Shown one piece after another: positions 1 through 5,858 of a stretch of 5,858 nucleotides of DNA; position 1 is the stretch's first letter, and each line of letters opens with the position of its first letter. The stretch lies in the NCBI GenBank assembly GCA_946413945.1, contig CAMKMR010000124.1:1-5858 (forward strand), given 5' to 3'. The notes beneath the pieces were generated by a model. The model was given only the letters and a program-made list of their open reading frames with translations. It ran no database searches and had not been told where the DNA came from. A program made the translations under genes and the position numbers. The stretch comes from an uncultured Lachnospiraceae bacterium. GTDB lineage: Bacteria; Bacillota; Clostridia; Lachnospirales; Lachnospiraceae.

Positions 1-993
1 AGGTTTAGTCTCATTTGATGAACTAGAACTTCCTGATGATTCAGAAGATGACGACTCAGAAGAAGATGATGATGAAGATGGTGATTCATAATTTGAGTCT
101 GAATCTTCGCTGCTTTCTTCTGTCTCAGTAGCTGCAGCAATTGCTTCCTTCTCTTTTTCTTCTTTAGCTTTCTCATTTGCTTCCATTGTTTCTTCGATTT
201 CTTTTAATCGAGAAGCAGGAATTGCTTCAGCAAAGCCTTCTATAACATTTACAAACTCATTTGAGATAAAACCGTAAGTGCTATCAGAAATTCTTACACT
301 TGTCCATTCTGATGTGTTAAGGTCTTCATAAATAGGGAATGTTTCGCCCTGCTTAGCCATATAGAGTACATCAGCATCTGTTGTGCCATATTCTCTTACT
401 CTGACTGTTGTTTCATTAACCTTGGCAAGTTTTATCTTATAGTTCTTAGCAACTTTTGCTGCTTCCTTATCCTTTATGATAAACTCAGTCTTAACATAAC
501 CAGTAACAGAACCAGATGTGATCTTTGTCCATTCTCCCTCTGTTCCTTCAACTTTACCTGATGCTCCTTCAAAAAGCCTTCCTACAAGCTCTGCGTCTTC
601 ACTAGCTGTTTCTCTGATATTGAGAGATGCAACAGTTGTAATGAATTTTCCTGTCATATCGAATTCTGCGCCAGAAAGAACATCATTCTTTTTAGCTGAA
701 AGAGAAAGCTGGCTTTCTTCCGCGATTCTCCTCTTTACGATTTCAATAGAATCTTCATTGACAAGATCTGCATCAGAAAGTTCAATCGAATAATTAATCT
801 CTGAGGCTTCTACTGTAGAATTGCTTTTATCACCTATTCTGTTGTTAAAAATAATAACAGGTGTACCGACTACTGATGCAAAGATAAGTGCTGCAACTGT
901 ATTACGGATAAAGTATCTTCCAGAAAGAATATTCTTTCTTACTGAGAGAGATAATCTATTCACTCTGTATTTATTATTACCATTTAGCTTCAT
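1..993 (-). CDS. SH3b-repeat membrane/secreted protein, C-terminus beyond window (partial)
   Basis: An open frame of 331 codons runs from ATG at 993 off the window edge without a stop. Residues 1-30 are basic and probably cytoplasmic. Residues 31-50 (NTVAALIFASVVGTPVIIFN) are a hydrophobic segment that acts as a membrane anchor or late signal peptide. Two bacterial SH3 domains follow: about 116-173 (core SLNIRETAS, then GEWTKI and GYVKTEFI) and about 187-250 (TVRVREYG, SEWTSVRI, YGFISNEFV). Next come a charged, probably helical stretch (about 260-290) and a Ser/Glu-rich linker (about 292-330) made almost only of Ser, Glu and Asp. SH3b domains bind cell-wall peptides, so the protein probably sits at the wall. 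In Firmicutes this layout commonly precedes an NlpC/P60 or other wall hydrolase domain, but none is visible here, so that is inference. It has its own promoter upstream. No clear Shine-Dalgarno precedes the ATG, so the exact start is only moderately sure. Confidence 0.85.
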   Translation of the reverse strand, partial: MKLNGNNKYRVNRLSLSVRKNILSGRYFIRNTVAALIFASVVGTPVIIFNNRIGDKSNSTVEASEINYSIELSDADLVNEDSIEIVKRRIAEESQLSLSAKKNDVLSGAEFDMTGKFITTVASLNIRETASEDAELVGRLFEGASGKVEGTEGEWTKITSGSVTGYVKTEFIIKDKEAAKVAKNYKIKLAKVNETTVRVREYGTTDADVLYMAKQGETFPIYEDLNTSEWTSVRISDSTYGFISNEFVNVIEGFAEAIPASRLKEIEETMEANEKAKEEKEKEAIAAATETEESSEDSDSNYESPSSSSSSSESSSSESSGSSSSSNETKP

Positions 994-1026
994 AAGTTTT
1001 ACAATTGTTTCGTTTTTGTTTAACTT

Positions 1027-1043
1027 GTTACAATTATGTTACA
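1027..1043 (-). promoter_or_regulatory. Candidate WalR (YycF) binding site
   Basis: On the minus strand the sequence is TGTAAC-ATAAT-TGTAAC, two identical half-sites 11 bases apart. This fits the published Firmicute WalR consensus TGTWAH-N5-TGTWAH exactly. WalRK controls cell-wall hydrolase genes, which matches the wall-binding SH3b domains of the gene 34 bases downstream. The box lies at about +1 to +16 relative to the predicted start, a position that would suggest repression rather than activation. The motif is short and AT-rich, so chance occurrence is possible. Presence of WalR in this organism is assumed, not shown. Confidence 0.4.
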
Positions 1044-1048
1044 GATGA

Positions 1049-1077
1049 ATAATAACACTAAGCCCCTCAACTGTCAA
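1049..1077 (-). promoter_or_regulatory. Sigma-A-type promoter of the SH3b-repeat gene
   Basis: Read on the minus strand, TTGACA (1077-1072) is followed after exactly 17 bases by TATTAT (1054-1049). The -35 is a perfect consensus and the -10 differs from TATAAT at one base. An A-rich tract (AAAAAAATGGAAAAAC) just upstream could serve as an UP element. Transcription would start near 1042, giving a leader of about 50 bases before the ATG at 993. The -35 box lies inside the right arm of the 1060-1109 inverted repeat. Confidence 0.75.
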
Positions 1078-1109
1078 GTTTTTCCATTTTTTTAACAATT
1101 GAGGGGCTT
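1060..1109 (-). terminator. 18-bp hairpin, probable intrinsic terminator overlapping a promoter
   Basis: AAGCCCCTCAACTGTCAA (1060-1077) and TTAACAATTGAGGGGCTT (1092-1109) face each other across a 14-base loop. As minus-strand RNA all 18 positions pair, two of them as G-U. As plus-strand RNA the same two become C-A mismatches, so the stem fits minus-strand transcription better. The tail after the stem is a fair U-rich run in the minus direction (AGUGUUAUUAUU) and a cleaner one in the plus direction (UUCUUAUU). It is the only strong hairpin after the pheT-to-amidase operon and could end that transcript about 240 bases past the last stop. No plus-strand gene exists that would need it. An operator or attenuator role is an alternative. 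Confidence 0.55.
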
Positions 1110-1192
1110 TTCTTATTAATTTCTTAAATATTTATTAATCTGATACAGCTATATTTATTAACTATTATTATGTTGACTGATTATTTTTTGCG

Positions 1193-1334
1193 TTATTGTT
1201 TTTCCTTTTTAAATCATCCGATTTTCTTTTCACTTTATTGTTTTCATTTTTAAATCATCCGATTTTCTTTTCACTTTATTGTTTTCATTTTTTAATCATC
1301 CGATTTTCTTTTTAGTTTAATGTTTTTCTTTTAT
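1193..1334. repeat. Tandem array, 41-base period, about 3.4 copies
   Basis: The marker AATCATCCG starts at 1212, 1253 and 1294, exactly 41 bases apart. The unit at 1212-1252 and the unit at 1253-1293 differ only in their last base. The unit at 1294-1334 matches for its first 19 bases and then drifts (about 35 of 41 identical). A degenerate half unit (TTATTG plus a T-rich run) precedes the first at 1193-1211. Each unit carries a small inverted repeat, AAATC-ATCC-GATTT or a close variant. The plus strand is pyrimidine-rich, so any minus-strand RNA would be purine-rich. The array starts 11 bases past the amidase-like gene's stop codon and so lies in its probable 3' untranslated region. The period is not a multiple of three and no credible ORF spans it. 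Function unknown. Confidence 0.85.
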
Positions 1335-1345
1335 AAACTTTCTCT

Positions 1346-2398
1346 TTATTTCTTTCCCTTAAAATATTCGTCAATTCCTTCTGCTATAGCTTCTGCTATC
1401 TTACTTTGATAATCTTCATTTGAAAGATTTGTATCATCAGTTTCATTTGAAAGATAACCTACATTTATTGATACAGCAGGCATTGCGGTACAATAATTAA
1501 GTGAAGTTAATCTGTCTGTCTTATAAATTCCCTGTTTTTTTGCTCCTGTTGCTTTTGAAGCCTTATTTAAGATCAGATTGGCAATCTCATAATTACTTGT
1601 GTAATATTTCACTGTATTAGGATTTTTATCTGTTGTGATAAATGTTGCCATCCCATTAAGATCCGAATCCTTTGCAGCTCCCGCACTGATCCTTACATAC
1701 ATTTCCGCATCCTGCTCTATTGCATCCAGTGCTCTCCTGCTATTACTTAAGTTTACACTGTTTGTTTCCCTTGAAAGAATAACTGTGTATCCTAAAGTAG
1801 TAAGCTCATTTCTTACTTTATCAGCAATCTTATATGTGATCTCATATTCGAAATTTCCTGTAGTTACGCCAACTGCCGCTTCAGCCATGGAAGCCTTTGA
1901 TAGTTCATTTGTTTTAGCATTCTCTTCTTTTTCGGAAGAGGCAATGTCGCTAAGTGAAAGGTCAGGTCTGATAGGCTCAAGACTTTCATCCTTATTTATC
2001 TGCTTTGCAGGATCTATAAATATCACATGAGTCTCTCGCTTTGCATCAGTTTCTGTAGCCCATTTTATTGTAGTTTCGTCTATATCAGCAAGCATCACAT
2101 AACAAGCTATGTCATTTAATCTTACTCTTACCCAGCCGTCTTTTTGACCATTTCCTCTTAACTCCACTCCTTTATTAAGAGTCATATAGATTTCTCCATC
2201 AATCTCTGGAGTCCTGTATATATTTACCCCATCCTTATTAGTCACATAATACATATCTATCATAGAAAAACCGAGGGTCGGATCTTCTTTTTCTGGCGCA
2301 TCCGTTTTTGTAGCACTACCTATAAGTTTAAAATCGCAAGCCGTAAATATCAGACATAAAAAGACCGCTATAAATATCACACATTTTTTATTCTTCAT
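1346..2398 (-). CDS. SH3b / amidase_3 lipoprotein with degenerate active site
   Basis: A complete 350-residue protein. Residues 1-21 form a lipoprotein signal peptide (KNKK, hydrophobic core, then LIFTA before Cys21), so it is probably anchored outside the membrane. A bacterial SH3 domain spans about 50-108 (DGVNIYRTP, DGWVRVRL). An N-acetylmuramoyl-L-alanine amidase (amidase_3) domain spans about 122-346, recognised by VIFIDP (125-130), EPIRP (141-145), TGNFEYEI (180-187), the LGYTVILSRETN strand (202-213) and VGYLSN (313-318). Family members are zinc enzymes that cut the muramoyl-Ala bond of peptidoglycan. Here the usual PGH reads PAK (Lys132), the RIHAN-type His is Ser238, and the catalytic Glu before GY-SN is Asn312. 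Only the ligand Glu184 remains, so hydrolase activity is doubtful. The gene follows the phosphodiesterase gene by 50 bases and is probably last in the operon. The Shine-Dalgarno is weak (GGAT, 4 bases before the ATG). Confidence 0.88.
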   Translation of the reverse strand: MKNKKCVIFIAVFLCLIFTACDFKLIGSATKTDAPEKEDPTLGFSMIDMYYVTNKDGVNIYRTPEIDGEIYMTLNKGVELRGNGQKDGWVRVRLNDIACYVMLADIDETTIKWATETDAKRETHVIFIDPAKQINKDESLEPIRPDLSLSDIASSEKEENAKTNELSKASMAEAAVGVTTGNFEYEITYKIADKVRNELTTLGYTVILSRETNSVNLSNSRRALDAIEQDAEMYVRISAGAAKDSDLNGMATFITTDKNPNTVKYYTSNYEIANLILNKASKATGAKKQGIYKTDRLTSLNYCTAMPAVSINVGYLSNETDDTNLSNEDYQSKIAEAIAEGIDEYFKGKK

Positions 2399-2448
2399 TT
2401 AGATCCACATATAGTCCGTGAAGATTGGACTTTTCCTTTCTTCCAGCT

Positions 2449-4269
2449 TTAGAAAAAGCTTTTAAAATATGAATTAAGAACACTCATCAGACTGTTCTCT
2501 TCATATATTTCCATCATATTTCTTCTCATCTTGTATGGATTATCAGTAATAATGCTATCCACATTAAGAAGCATTAATTTCTCAAGCAGACGCTTTGAAT
2601 TAACTGTCCATACATAGACTTCCTTGCCCTGTTTATGAGCCTTCTTAACAGATGTACTTGTGACAAAGGTATATTTTACGCTAAAGCCATCTGCATATTT
2701 TAGATCATAATAATTTCCTAAGGCTACACTCATTACGTATATAGTCTTAATTTCCGGATCCAGGAGTTTAATCTTCTTTATCTCATTGTAATTTAAAGAA
2801 GTTACAACACAATTCTTTTTTATTTCCTTTTCATTTACTATCCTTACTACTTCGCTTTCAAGCCTTTCATCTGTAGAAGCAGGTTTTAATTCTATATTAA
2901 GGTCTGCCCTGCCTTTGATAAGATCTATTGCCTCTTCTAAAGTAGGCACCTTCTCATCTTTAAACTCCTCACCGAACCATTTACCTGCCGAGAGCTGACA
3001 TATCTCATCATAGGTCAAATCTCCTACTTTTCTTTTATCGCCTATAGTCCTTTCAAATGTTTCGTCGTGCTGGACTATTATAACATGATCCTTAGTTTCT
3101 CTTACATCCAATTCTATAATATCCGCACCTTCATTTATCGCCAGTTCAAAAGCTGCCAGCGTATTCTCCGGCGCCTCAAGCGAAGCCCCTCTATGGGCAG
3201 TTATAGTTACAGAATTGAGATAATCGGCATTAATACTAAATGCCTCCAGCTTCTTTAAAGCATAGAAAGACATATCAAGAACAAAGGCTATTGCAAGGAG
3301 CGCTATGATCCCCGCCTTTTCTTTCATAAAACTCTTCTTAGGATTATAGTCTTTATAATCTGCTATATTAGGGAGCCTGGTTTTTTCAGGTAACATCTCA
3401 ACAAATTCATTTGTTAAAAAACACATAGAAAGAGGCGCACCTAATAGTGCAGCAAGTACGATAAGCACCATCTTAACGCTCTGGATAACTGAATTTATGA
3501 TGAAATTAAGAGCTTTAATGTCCACTATTTTCATTAGTTTTGGAATGATCATCCCAAGTATAAGAGATCCAACGATAACAAATATCCCTATACTACATGA
3601 TACCCAGATAAAGGCTCTTACCAAAGTCCTTAGCTTTCTGCCTCTAAGAAGTTTTTTCTGTCTTCTCATAGCAATATAGAAGCTACCTTTTGATATAAAG
3701 AAATAATGCATCGCGTATACAAAGTTAAAAGCAAAAATAAGGAGCATAAGATAAATAACTGTTATCACCTTAATGCTTGTAACGTGTTTTTCAAAATAAG
3801 AAACAACATAGCCCGGAAATGAAAGCTGCAATAGTTCCAGGGTATAAAGTATCACCGTTATCACCGGAGTAAAAATAAGGGCTATAAATCCAACATAAAG
3901 ATTTTTTGGGCGGAAACATTTTACTGCGCCTTTAATCCCATAGAGGAAAAGTCTAAATGGTCCAACCCTGTGAGATTTAGCTGCCGCAAGGTTATTATGT
4001 ACCACGCCTGAAATATTCACCATGATAAAAAATGCCAGCAAAATAAGATATACAATTATAAAAAGGTAAGTTCCCGGTGAAACAAAGAACTTACCTACAT
4101 TGGTCCTGTTAAGATAATTTATCCCTGCAAGCTTTATGGCAAGATTGCAGAAAACATAATATAAGGGAACAAGAACCGATACAGCAATAATATGTACAAG
4201 TAATTCAAAAGCCATAACCGAAAGCAGATTAATTCTTAAAAGCTTTATACTTGATTTTACTGATCCCAT
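2449..4269 (-). CDS. Membrane-anchored glycerophosphodiester phosphodiesterase
   Basis: A complete 606-residue, two-part protein. The first 340 residues form a membrane domain of the GPDPase_memb type with about seven helices (roughly 18-44, 66-90, 124-147, 167-192, 217-242, 255-286, 318-338). Basic loops at 91-123 and 193-216 place those loops inside and the C-terminal domain outside the cell. Residues 354-580 are a GDPD TIM barrel: HRG (359-361), PENT (367-370), ELD (386-388), HD (401-402), ELK (460-462), VWTVN (553-557) and the closing DSIITDNP (571-578). All expected metal-binding and catalytic residues are present, so it should be active. The family hydrolyses glycerophosphodiesters to glycerol 3-phosphate plus an alcohol; an outside domain could act on deacylated phospholipids or glycerol-phosphate polymers. 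A tail of about 26 residues follows the barrel. The start is supported by AGGGA 10 bases upstream. It lies 44 bases after queA. Confidence 0.93.
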   Translation of the reverse strand: MGSVKSSIKLLRINLLSVMAFELLVHIIAVSVLVPLYYVFCNLAIKLAGINYLNRTNVGKFFVSPGTYLFIIVYLILLAFFIMVNISGVVHNNLAAAKSHRVGPFRLFLYGIKGAVKCFRPKNLYVGFIALIFTPVITVILYTLELLQLSFPGYVVSYFEKHVTSIKVITVIYLMLLIFAFNFVYAMHYFFISKGSFYIAMRRQKKLLRGRKLRTLVRAFIWVSCSIGIFVIVGSLILGMIIPKLMKIVDIKALNFIINSVIQSVKMVLIVLAALLGAPLSMCFLTNEFVEMLPEKTRLPNIADYKDYNPKKSFMKEKAGIIALLAIAFVLDMSFYALKKLEAFSINADYLNSVTITAHRGASLEAPENTLAAFELAINEGADIIELDVRETKDHVIIVQHDETFERTIGDKRKVGDLTYDEICQLSAGKWFGEEFKDEKVPTLEEAIDLIKGRADLNIELKPASTDERLESEVVRIVNEKEIKKNCVVTSLNYNEIKKIKLLDPEIKTIYVMSVALGNYYDLKYADGFSVKYTFVTSTSVKKAHKQGKEVYVWTVNSKRLLEKLMLLNVDSIITDNPYKMRRNMMEIYEENSLMSVLNSYFKSFF

Positions 4270-4313
4270 AGTTTCTTGTTCCCTGTCTTTAATAAAGTCT
4301 CTTTAATTTGTAG

Positions 4314-5339
4314 TTATATCAGTATCATAGCATCTCCAAAGGAGAAAAATCTATATTTTTTTTCAACTGCAGTCTTATATGCATCCAATACCTTTTCTCT
4401 ATTATAGAAAGCCGATACCAGCATGATAAGTGTTGATTCTGGAAGATGGAAATTTGTTATAAGCGAATCTATCACTTTAAACTTATAACCCGGATAGATA
4501 AATATATCTGTCCAGCCGCTGCATGCTTTTAAGCTTCCATCTTCAGCTGCTGCAGATTCAAGTGTTCTGGTACTTGTTGTTCCAACTGAGATAATCCTTC
4601 CACCAGCCTTGCGGGTTTCATTGATAATACTTGCTGTTTCTTCAGGAACAATATAAAACTCGCTATGCATATGATGTTCTTCAATCTTTTCAACCTTTAC
4701 AGGTCTGAATGTACCAAGTCCCACATGAAGAGTCACTCTTGCAATCTTTACGCCCTTATCCTCAATCTTCTGTAGAAGTTCTTCTGTAAAATGAAGCCCT
4801 GCAGTTGGAGCTGCAGCAGAGCCTTCATGTTTTGCATAAACAGTCTGATAACGGTTCTTATCCTGAAGTTTATGAGTGATATAAGGTGGAAGAGGCATCT
4901 CACCTAACTGGTCAAGAATCTCTTCCCAGATTCCTTCATATGTAAACTTTATAAGTCTGTTTCCTTCATCAATAATATCAACTACTACTCCACGAAGAAG
5001 GCCTTCGCCAAATTCAACCTCAGCGCCAACCTTCATCTTTTTCCCAGGCTTTACAAGAGTTTCCCAGACATTATCTCCTCTGTTACGAAGAAGAAGCACT
5101 TCTATAGCAGCTCCTGTATCCTTCTTTACTCCTAAAAGTCTTGCAGGGATAACCTTAGTATCATTGATGACAAGGCAGTCTCCTTCATTCAGATAATCTA
5201 TGACATCACTAAAATGCTTATGCTCAATACTATCATCATCTCTATGAATGACCATAAGTCTCGAATCACTTCTCTTAAGAAGCGGATCCTGAGCTATAAG
5301 TTCTTCTGGCAGATCATAATTAAAATCAGTTAATTCCAT
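4314..5339 (-). CDS. queA: S-adenosylmethionine:tRNA ribosyltransferase-isomerase QueA
   Basis: A full-length 341-residue protein, the usual size for QueA. The enzyme transfers and isomerises the ribosyl part of S-adenosylmethionine onto preQ1 at the wobble base of tRNAs with GUN anticodons, giving epoxyqueuosine; it works in the cytoplasm. Family hallmarks run from end to end: FNYDLPEELIAQDPL (6-20), RSDSRLMV (23-30), VINDTKVIPARL (57-68), PLPPYI (149-154), YQTVYAKHEGSAAAPTAGLHF (164-184), TLHVGLGTFRPV (203-214), HSEFY (225-229), GTTSTRTLES (253-262) and a terminal TNFHLPESTLIML (295-307). No key segment is missing. The start is fixed by AAAGGA (5354-5349) 9 bases before the ATG. It follows pheT by 24 bases, so the two are probably cotranscribed. 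No tgt or other queuosine gene is visible in this window. Confidence 0.98.
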   Translation of the reverse strand: MELTDFNYDLPEELIAQDPLLKRSDSRLMVIHRDDDSIEHKHFSDVIDYLNEGDCLVINDTKVIPARLLGVKKDTGAAIEVLLLRNRGDNVWETLVKPGKKMKVGAEVEFGEGLLRGVVVDIIDEGNRLIKFTYEGIWEEILDQLGEMPLPPYITHKLQDKNRYQTVYAKHEGSAAAPTAGLHFTEELLQKIEDKGVKIARVTLHVGLGTFRPVKVEKIEEHHMHSEFYIVPEETASIINETRKAGGRIISVGTTSTRTLESAAAEDGSLKACSGWTDIFIYPGYKFKVIDSLITNFHLPESTLIMLVSAFYNREKVLDAYKTAVEKKYRFFSFGDAMILI

Positions 5340-5348
5340 TATTTTTTA

Positions 5349-5354
5349 TCCTTT
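5349..5354 (-). promoter_or_regulatory. Ribosome binding site of queA
   Basis: AAAGGA on the minus strand, 9 bases before the queA ATG at 5339. It fits within the 24-base gap after the pheT stop and is one of the clearest Shine-Dalgarno sites in the window. It supports the chosen start and reading as a shared transcript with pheT. Confidence 0.7.
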
Positions 5355-5363
5355 AATAAGTAG

Positions 5364-5858
5364 TTATGCTCTTAAACTTACTCCTATTTCTTTAAGATTT
5401 TCAAGAGCCTTCTCTATTATAGCATTTACTTCTGTATCTGCAAGAGTTCTGTCTTTTGCTCTGAAAAGAAGTGCAAATGCTACCGACTTCTTTCCTTCTC
5501 CTACCTGATCTCCTTCATATACGTCAAAGAGTTCGATAGACTCAAGCAATGAACCTCCGGCCTTCTTTAATACTTTTTCGATAGAGCCGACAGATACATT
5601 TCTATCACATACTAATGCTAAATCTCTTGTAGATCCTGGGAATTTAGCAATTCCAGTATACTTTATATCTTCATTAGCAAGACTTGTTACTACATCCATA
5701 TTAAGAACAGCTACATATACTTCGCCCTTCATAGAGTAATTCTCTACTACTTCTGGATGAAGCTGTCCGATATATCCAAGAGAAGAATTATCAGCCATTA
5801 TCTCTGCCTGTCTTCCTGGATGAAGGAATGGATATTCCTGTGTAGGTGTATAATCACA
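5364..5858 (-). CDS. pheT: Phenylalanyl-tRNA synthetase beta subunit, C-terminal part (partial)
   Basis: The frame is open from the window edge (5858) to the TAA at 5364-5366, giving the last 164 residues of a protein that is normally about 800 long. PheT pairs with PheS to charge tRNA-Phe. The first visible residues, EYPFLHPGRQAEI, followed by GYIGQLHPEV, are a signature of the beta chain's B3/B4-distal catalytic-like region. The last 93 residues form the FDX-ACB (ferredoxin-fold anticodon-binding) domain: KFPGSTRDLALVCD, SIELFDVYEGDQVGEGKKSVAF, RAKDRTLADTEVN and a C-terminal helix. The ATG at 5798 is internal, not a start. The C-terminus is intact. It appears to head, with the missing pheS and 5' part, an operon that continues into queA. 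Confidence 0.97.
   Translation of the reverse strand, partial: CDYTPTQEYPFLHPGRQAEIMADNSSLGYIGQLHPEVVENYSMKGEVYVAVLNMDVVTSLANEDIKYTGIAKFPGSTRDLALVCDRNVSVGSIEKVLKKAGGSLLESIELFDVYEGDQVGEGKKSVAFALLFRAKDRTLADTEVNAIIEKALENLKEIGVSLRA

Larger units (their letters stand above)
994..1345. other. AT-rich intergenic region of 352 bases, no gene
   Basis: From the amidase side it contains the 41-base tandem array (1193-1334), an AT-rich stretch (about 1110-1192), the hairpin (1060-1109), the promoter (1049-1077) and the WalR-like box (1027-1043). Within the AT-rich stretch, ATATTTATTAA occurs twice (1128-1138 and 1151-1161), which may be only composition. I see no tRNA, riboswitch or credible small ORF. 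The G+C content is clearly lower than in the flanking genes. Confidence 0.8.

Noticed and set aside
518..1048. Two plus-strand open frames (518-793 and 821-1048)
   Set aside because: They are antisense to the SH3b-repeat gene, have Ser/Leu-rich composition typical of reverse-strand shadows, and show no family motif or ribosome binding site.
1128..1161. Direct repeat ATATTTATTAA, copies 23 bases apart
   Set aside because: Made only of A and T in a very AT-rich spacer, so chance is a sufficient explanation.
1170..1290. Tiny minus-strand frames inside the tandem array (GTG-started, about 14-21 codons, reading KRKSDDLK), one ending in a TGA that overlaps the next GTG
   Set aside because: The 41-base period shifts frame each unit, no ribosome binding site is present, and Lys-rich frames are expected in purine-rich sequence. 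Curious but not supportable as genes.
1193..1334. CRISPR array
   Set aside because: The whole unit repeats, with no unique spacers between conserved repeats, and no cas gene is present.
2445..2460. Short inverted repeat AGCTTT-AGAA-AAAGCT at the end of the phosphodiesterase gene
   Set aside because: Only 6 bp, AT-rich, overlapping the stop codon, and followed in the minus direction by GGAAG rather than a U-run; not a convincing terminator.
1635..3679. Plus-strand open frames at 1635-2030, 3067-3258 and 3497-3679
   Set aside because: They lie antisense within the amidase-like and phosphodiesterase genes, which carry clear family motifs; no independent support.
5340..5363. preQ1 riboswitch ahead of queA
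   Set aside because: The gap to pheT is only 24 bases and holds just a Shine-Dalgarno site; there is no room for an aptamer.
5364..5798. Separate 144-residue protein starting at ATG 5798
   Set aside because: The same frame continues upstream to the window edge with the PheT motif FLHPGRQAEI, so the ATG is internal to pheT.

Overview
The window looks like a chromosomal segment from a low-GC Gram-positive anaerobe, most likely a Lachnospiraceae-type Clostridium relative (Butyrivibrio or similar). This is inferred from AT-rich sequence with very AT-rich spacers, Lys/Ile/Glu/Ser-rich proteins, SH3b-bearing envelope proteins with a Ser/acidic linker, and a lipoprotein form of the amidase_3 family. 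No rRNA or other marker confirms the genus. Every gene I can support is on the minus strand, so the window is read from high to low coordinates.

The right part (about 1346-5858) looks like one operon: the 3' end of pheT (phenylalanyl-tRNA synthetase beta chain), queA (queuosine synthesis), a 606-residue membrane-anchored glycerophosphodiester phosphodiesterase, and a lipoprotein with an SH3b domain plus an amidase_3 domain. The gaps are 24, 44 and 50 bases, with no convincing terminator or promoter inside. The first two genes serve tRNA charging and modification. The last two act on the outer face of the membrane, on lipid or teichoic-acid glycerophosphodiesters and on the cell wall.

Positions 994-1345 form a gene-free, AT-rich spacer. 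It holds a tandem array with a 41-base period, a strong 18-bp hairpin, a well-formed sigma-A-type promoter whose -35 box lies inside one hairpin arm, and a perfect match to the WalR (YycF) two-half-site consensus near the predicted transcription start. That promoter drives the last gene, an SH3b-repeat membrane or secreted protein (993 to beyond base 1). It is cut off by the window edge in a Ser/Glu-rich linker; its missing C-terminal part is probably enzymatic, perhaps a cell-wall hydrolase.

The most notable observation is that the amidase_3 lipoprotein appears to have lost most of its active site. Two of three zinc-ligand histidine/glutamate positions and the catalytic glutamate are replaced (Lys132, Ser238, Asn312), while the fold-defining motifs are kept. 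This suggests a pseudoenzyme that binds or regulates rather than cuts peptidoglycan. The second item of interest is the compact regulatory spacer, where terminator-like hairpin, promoter and WalR-like box overlap.
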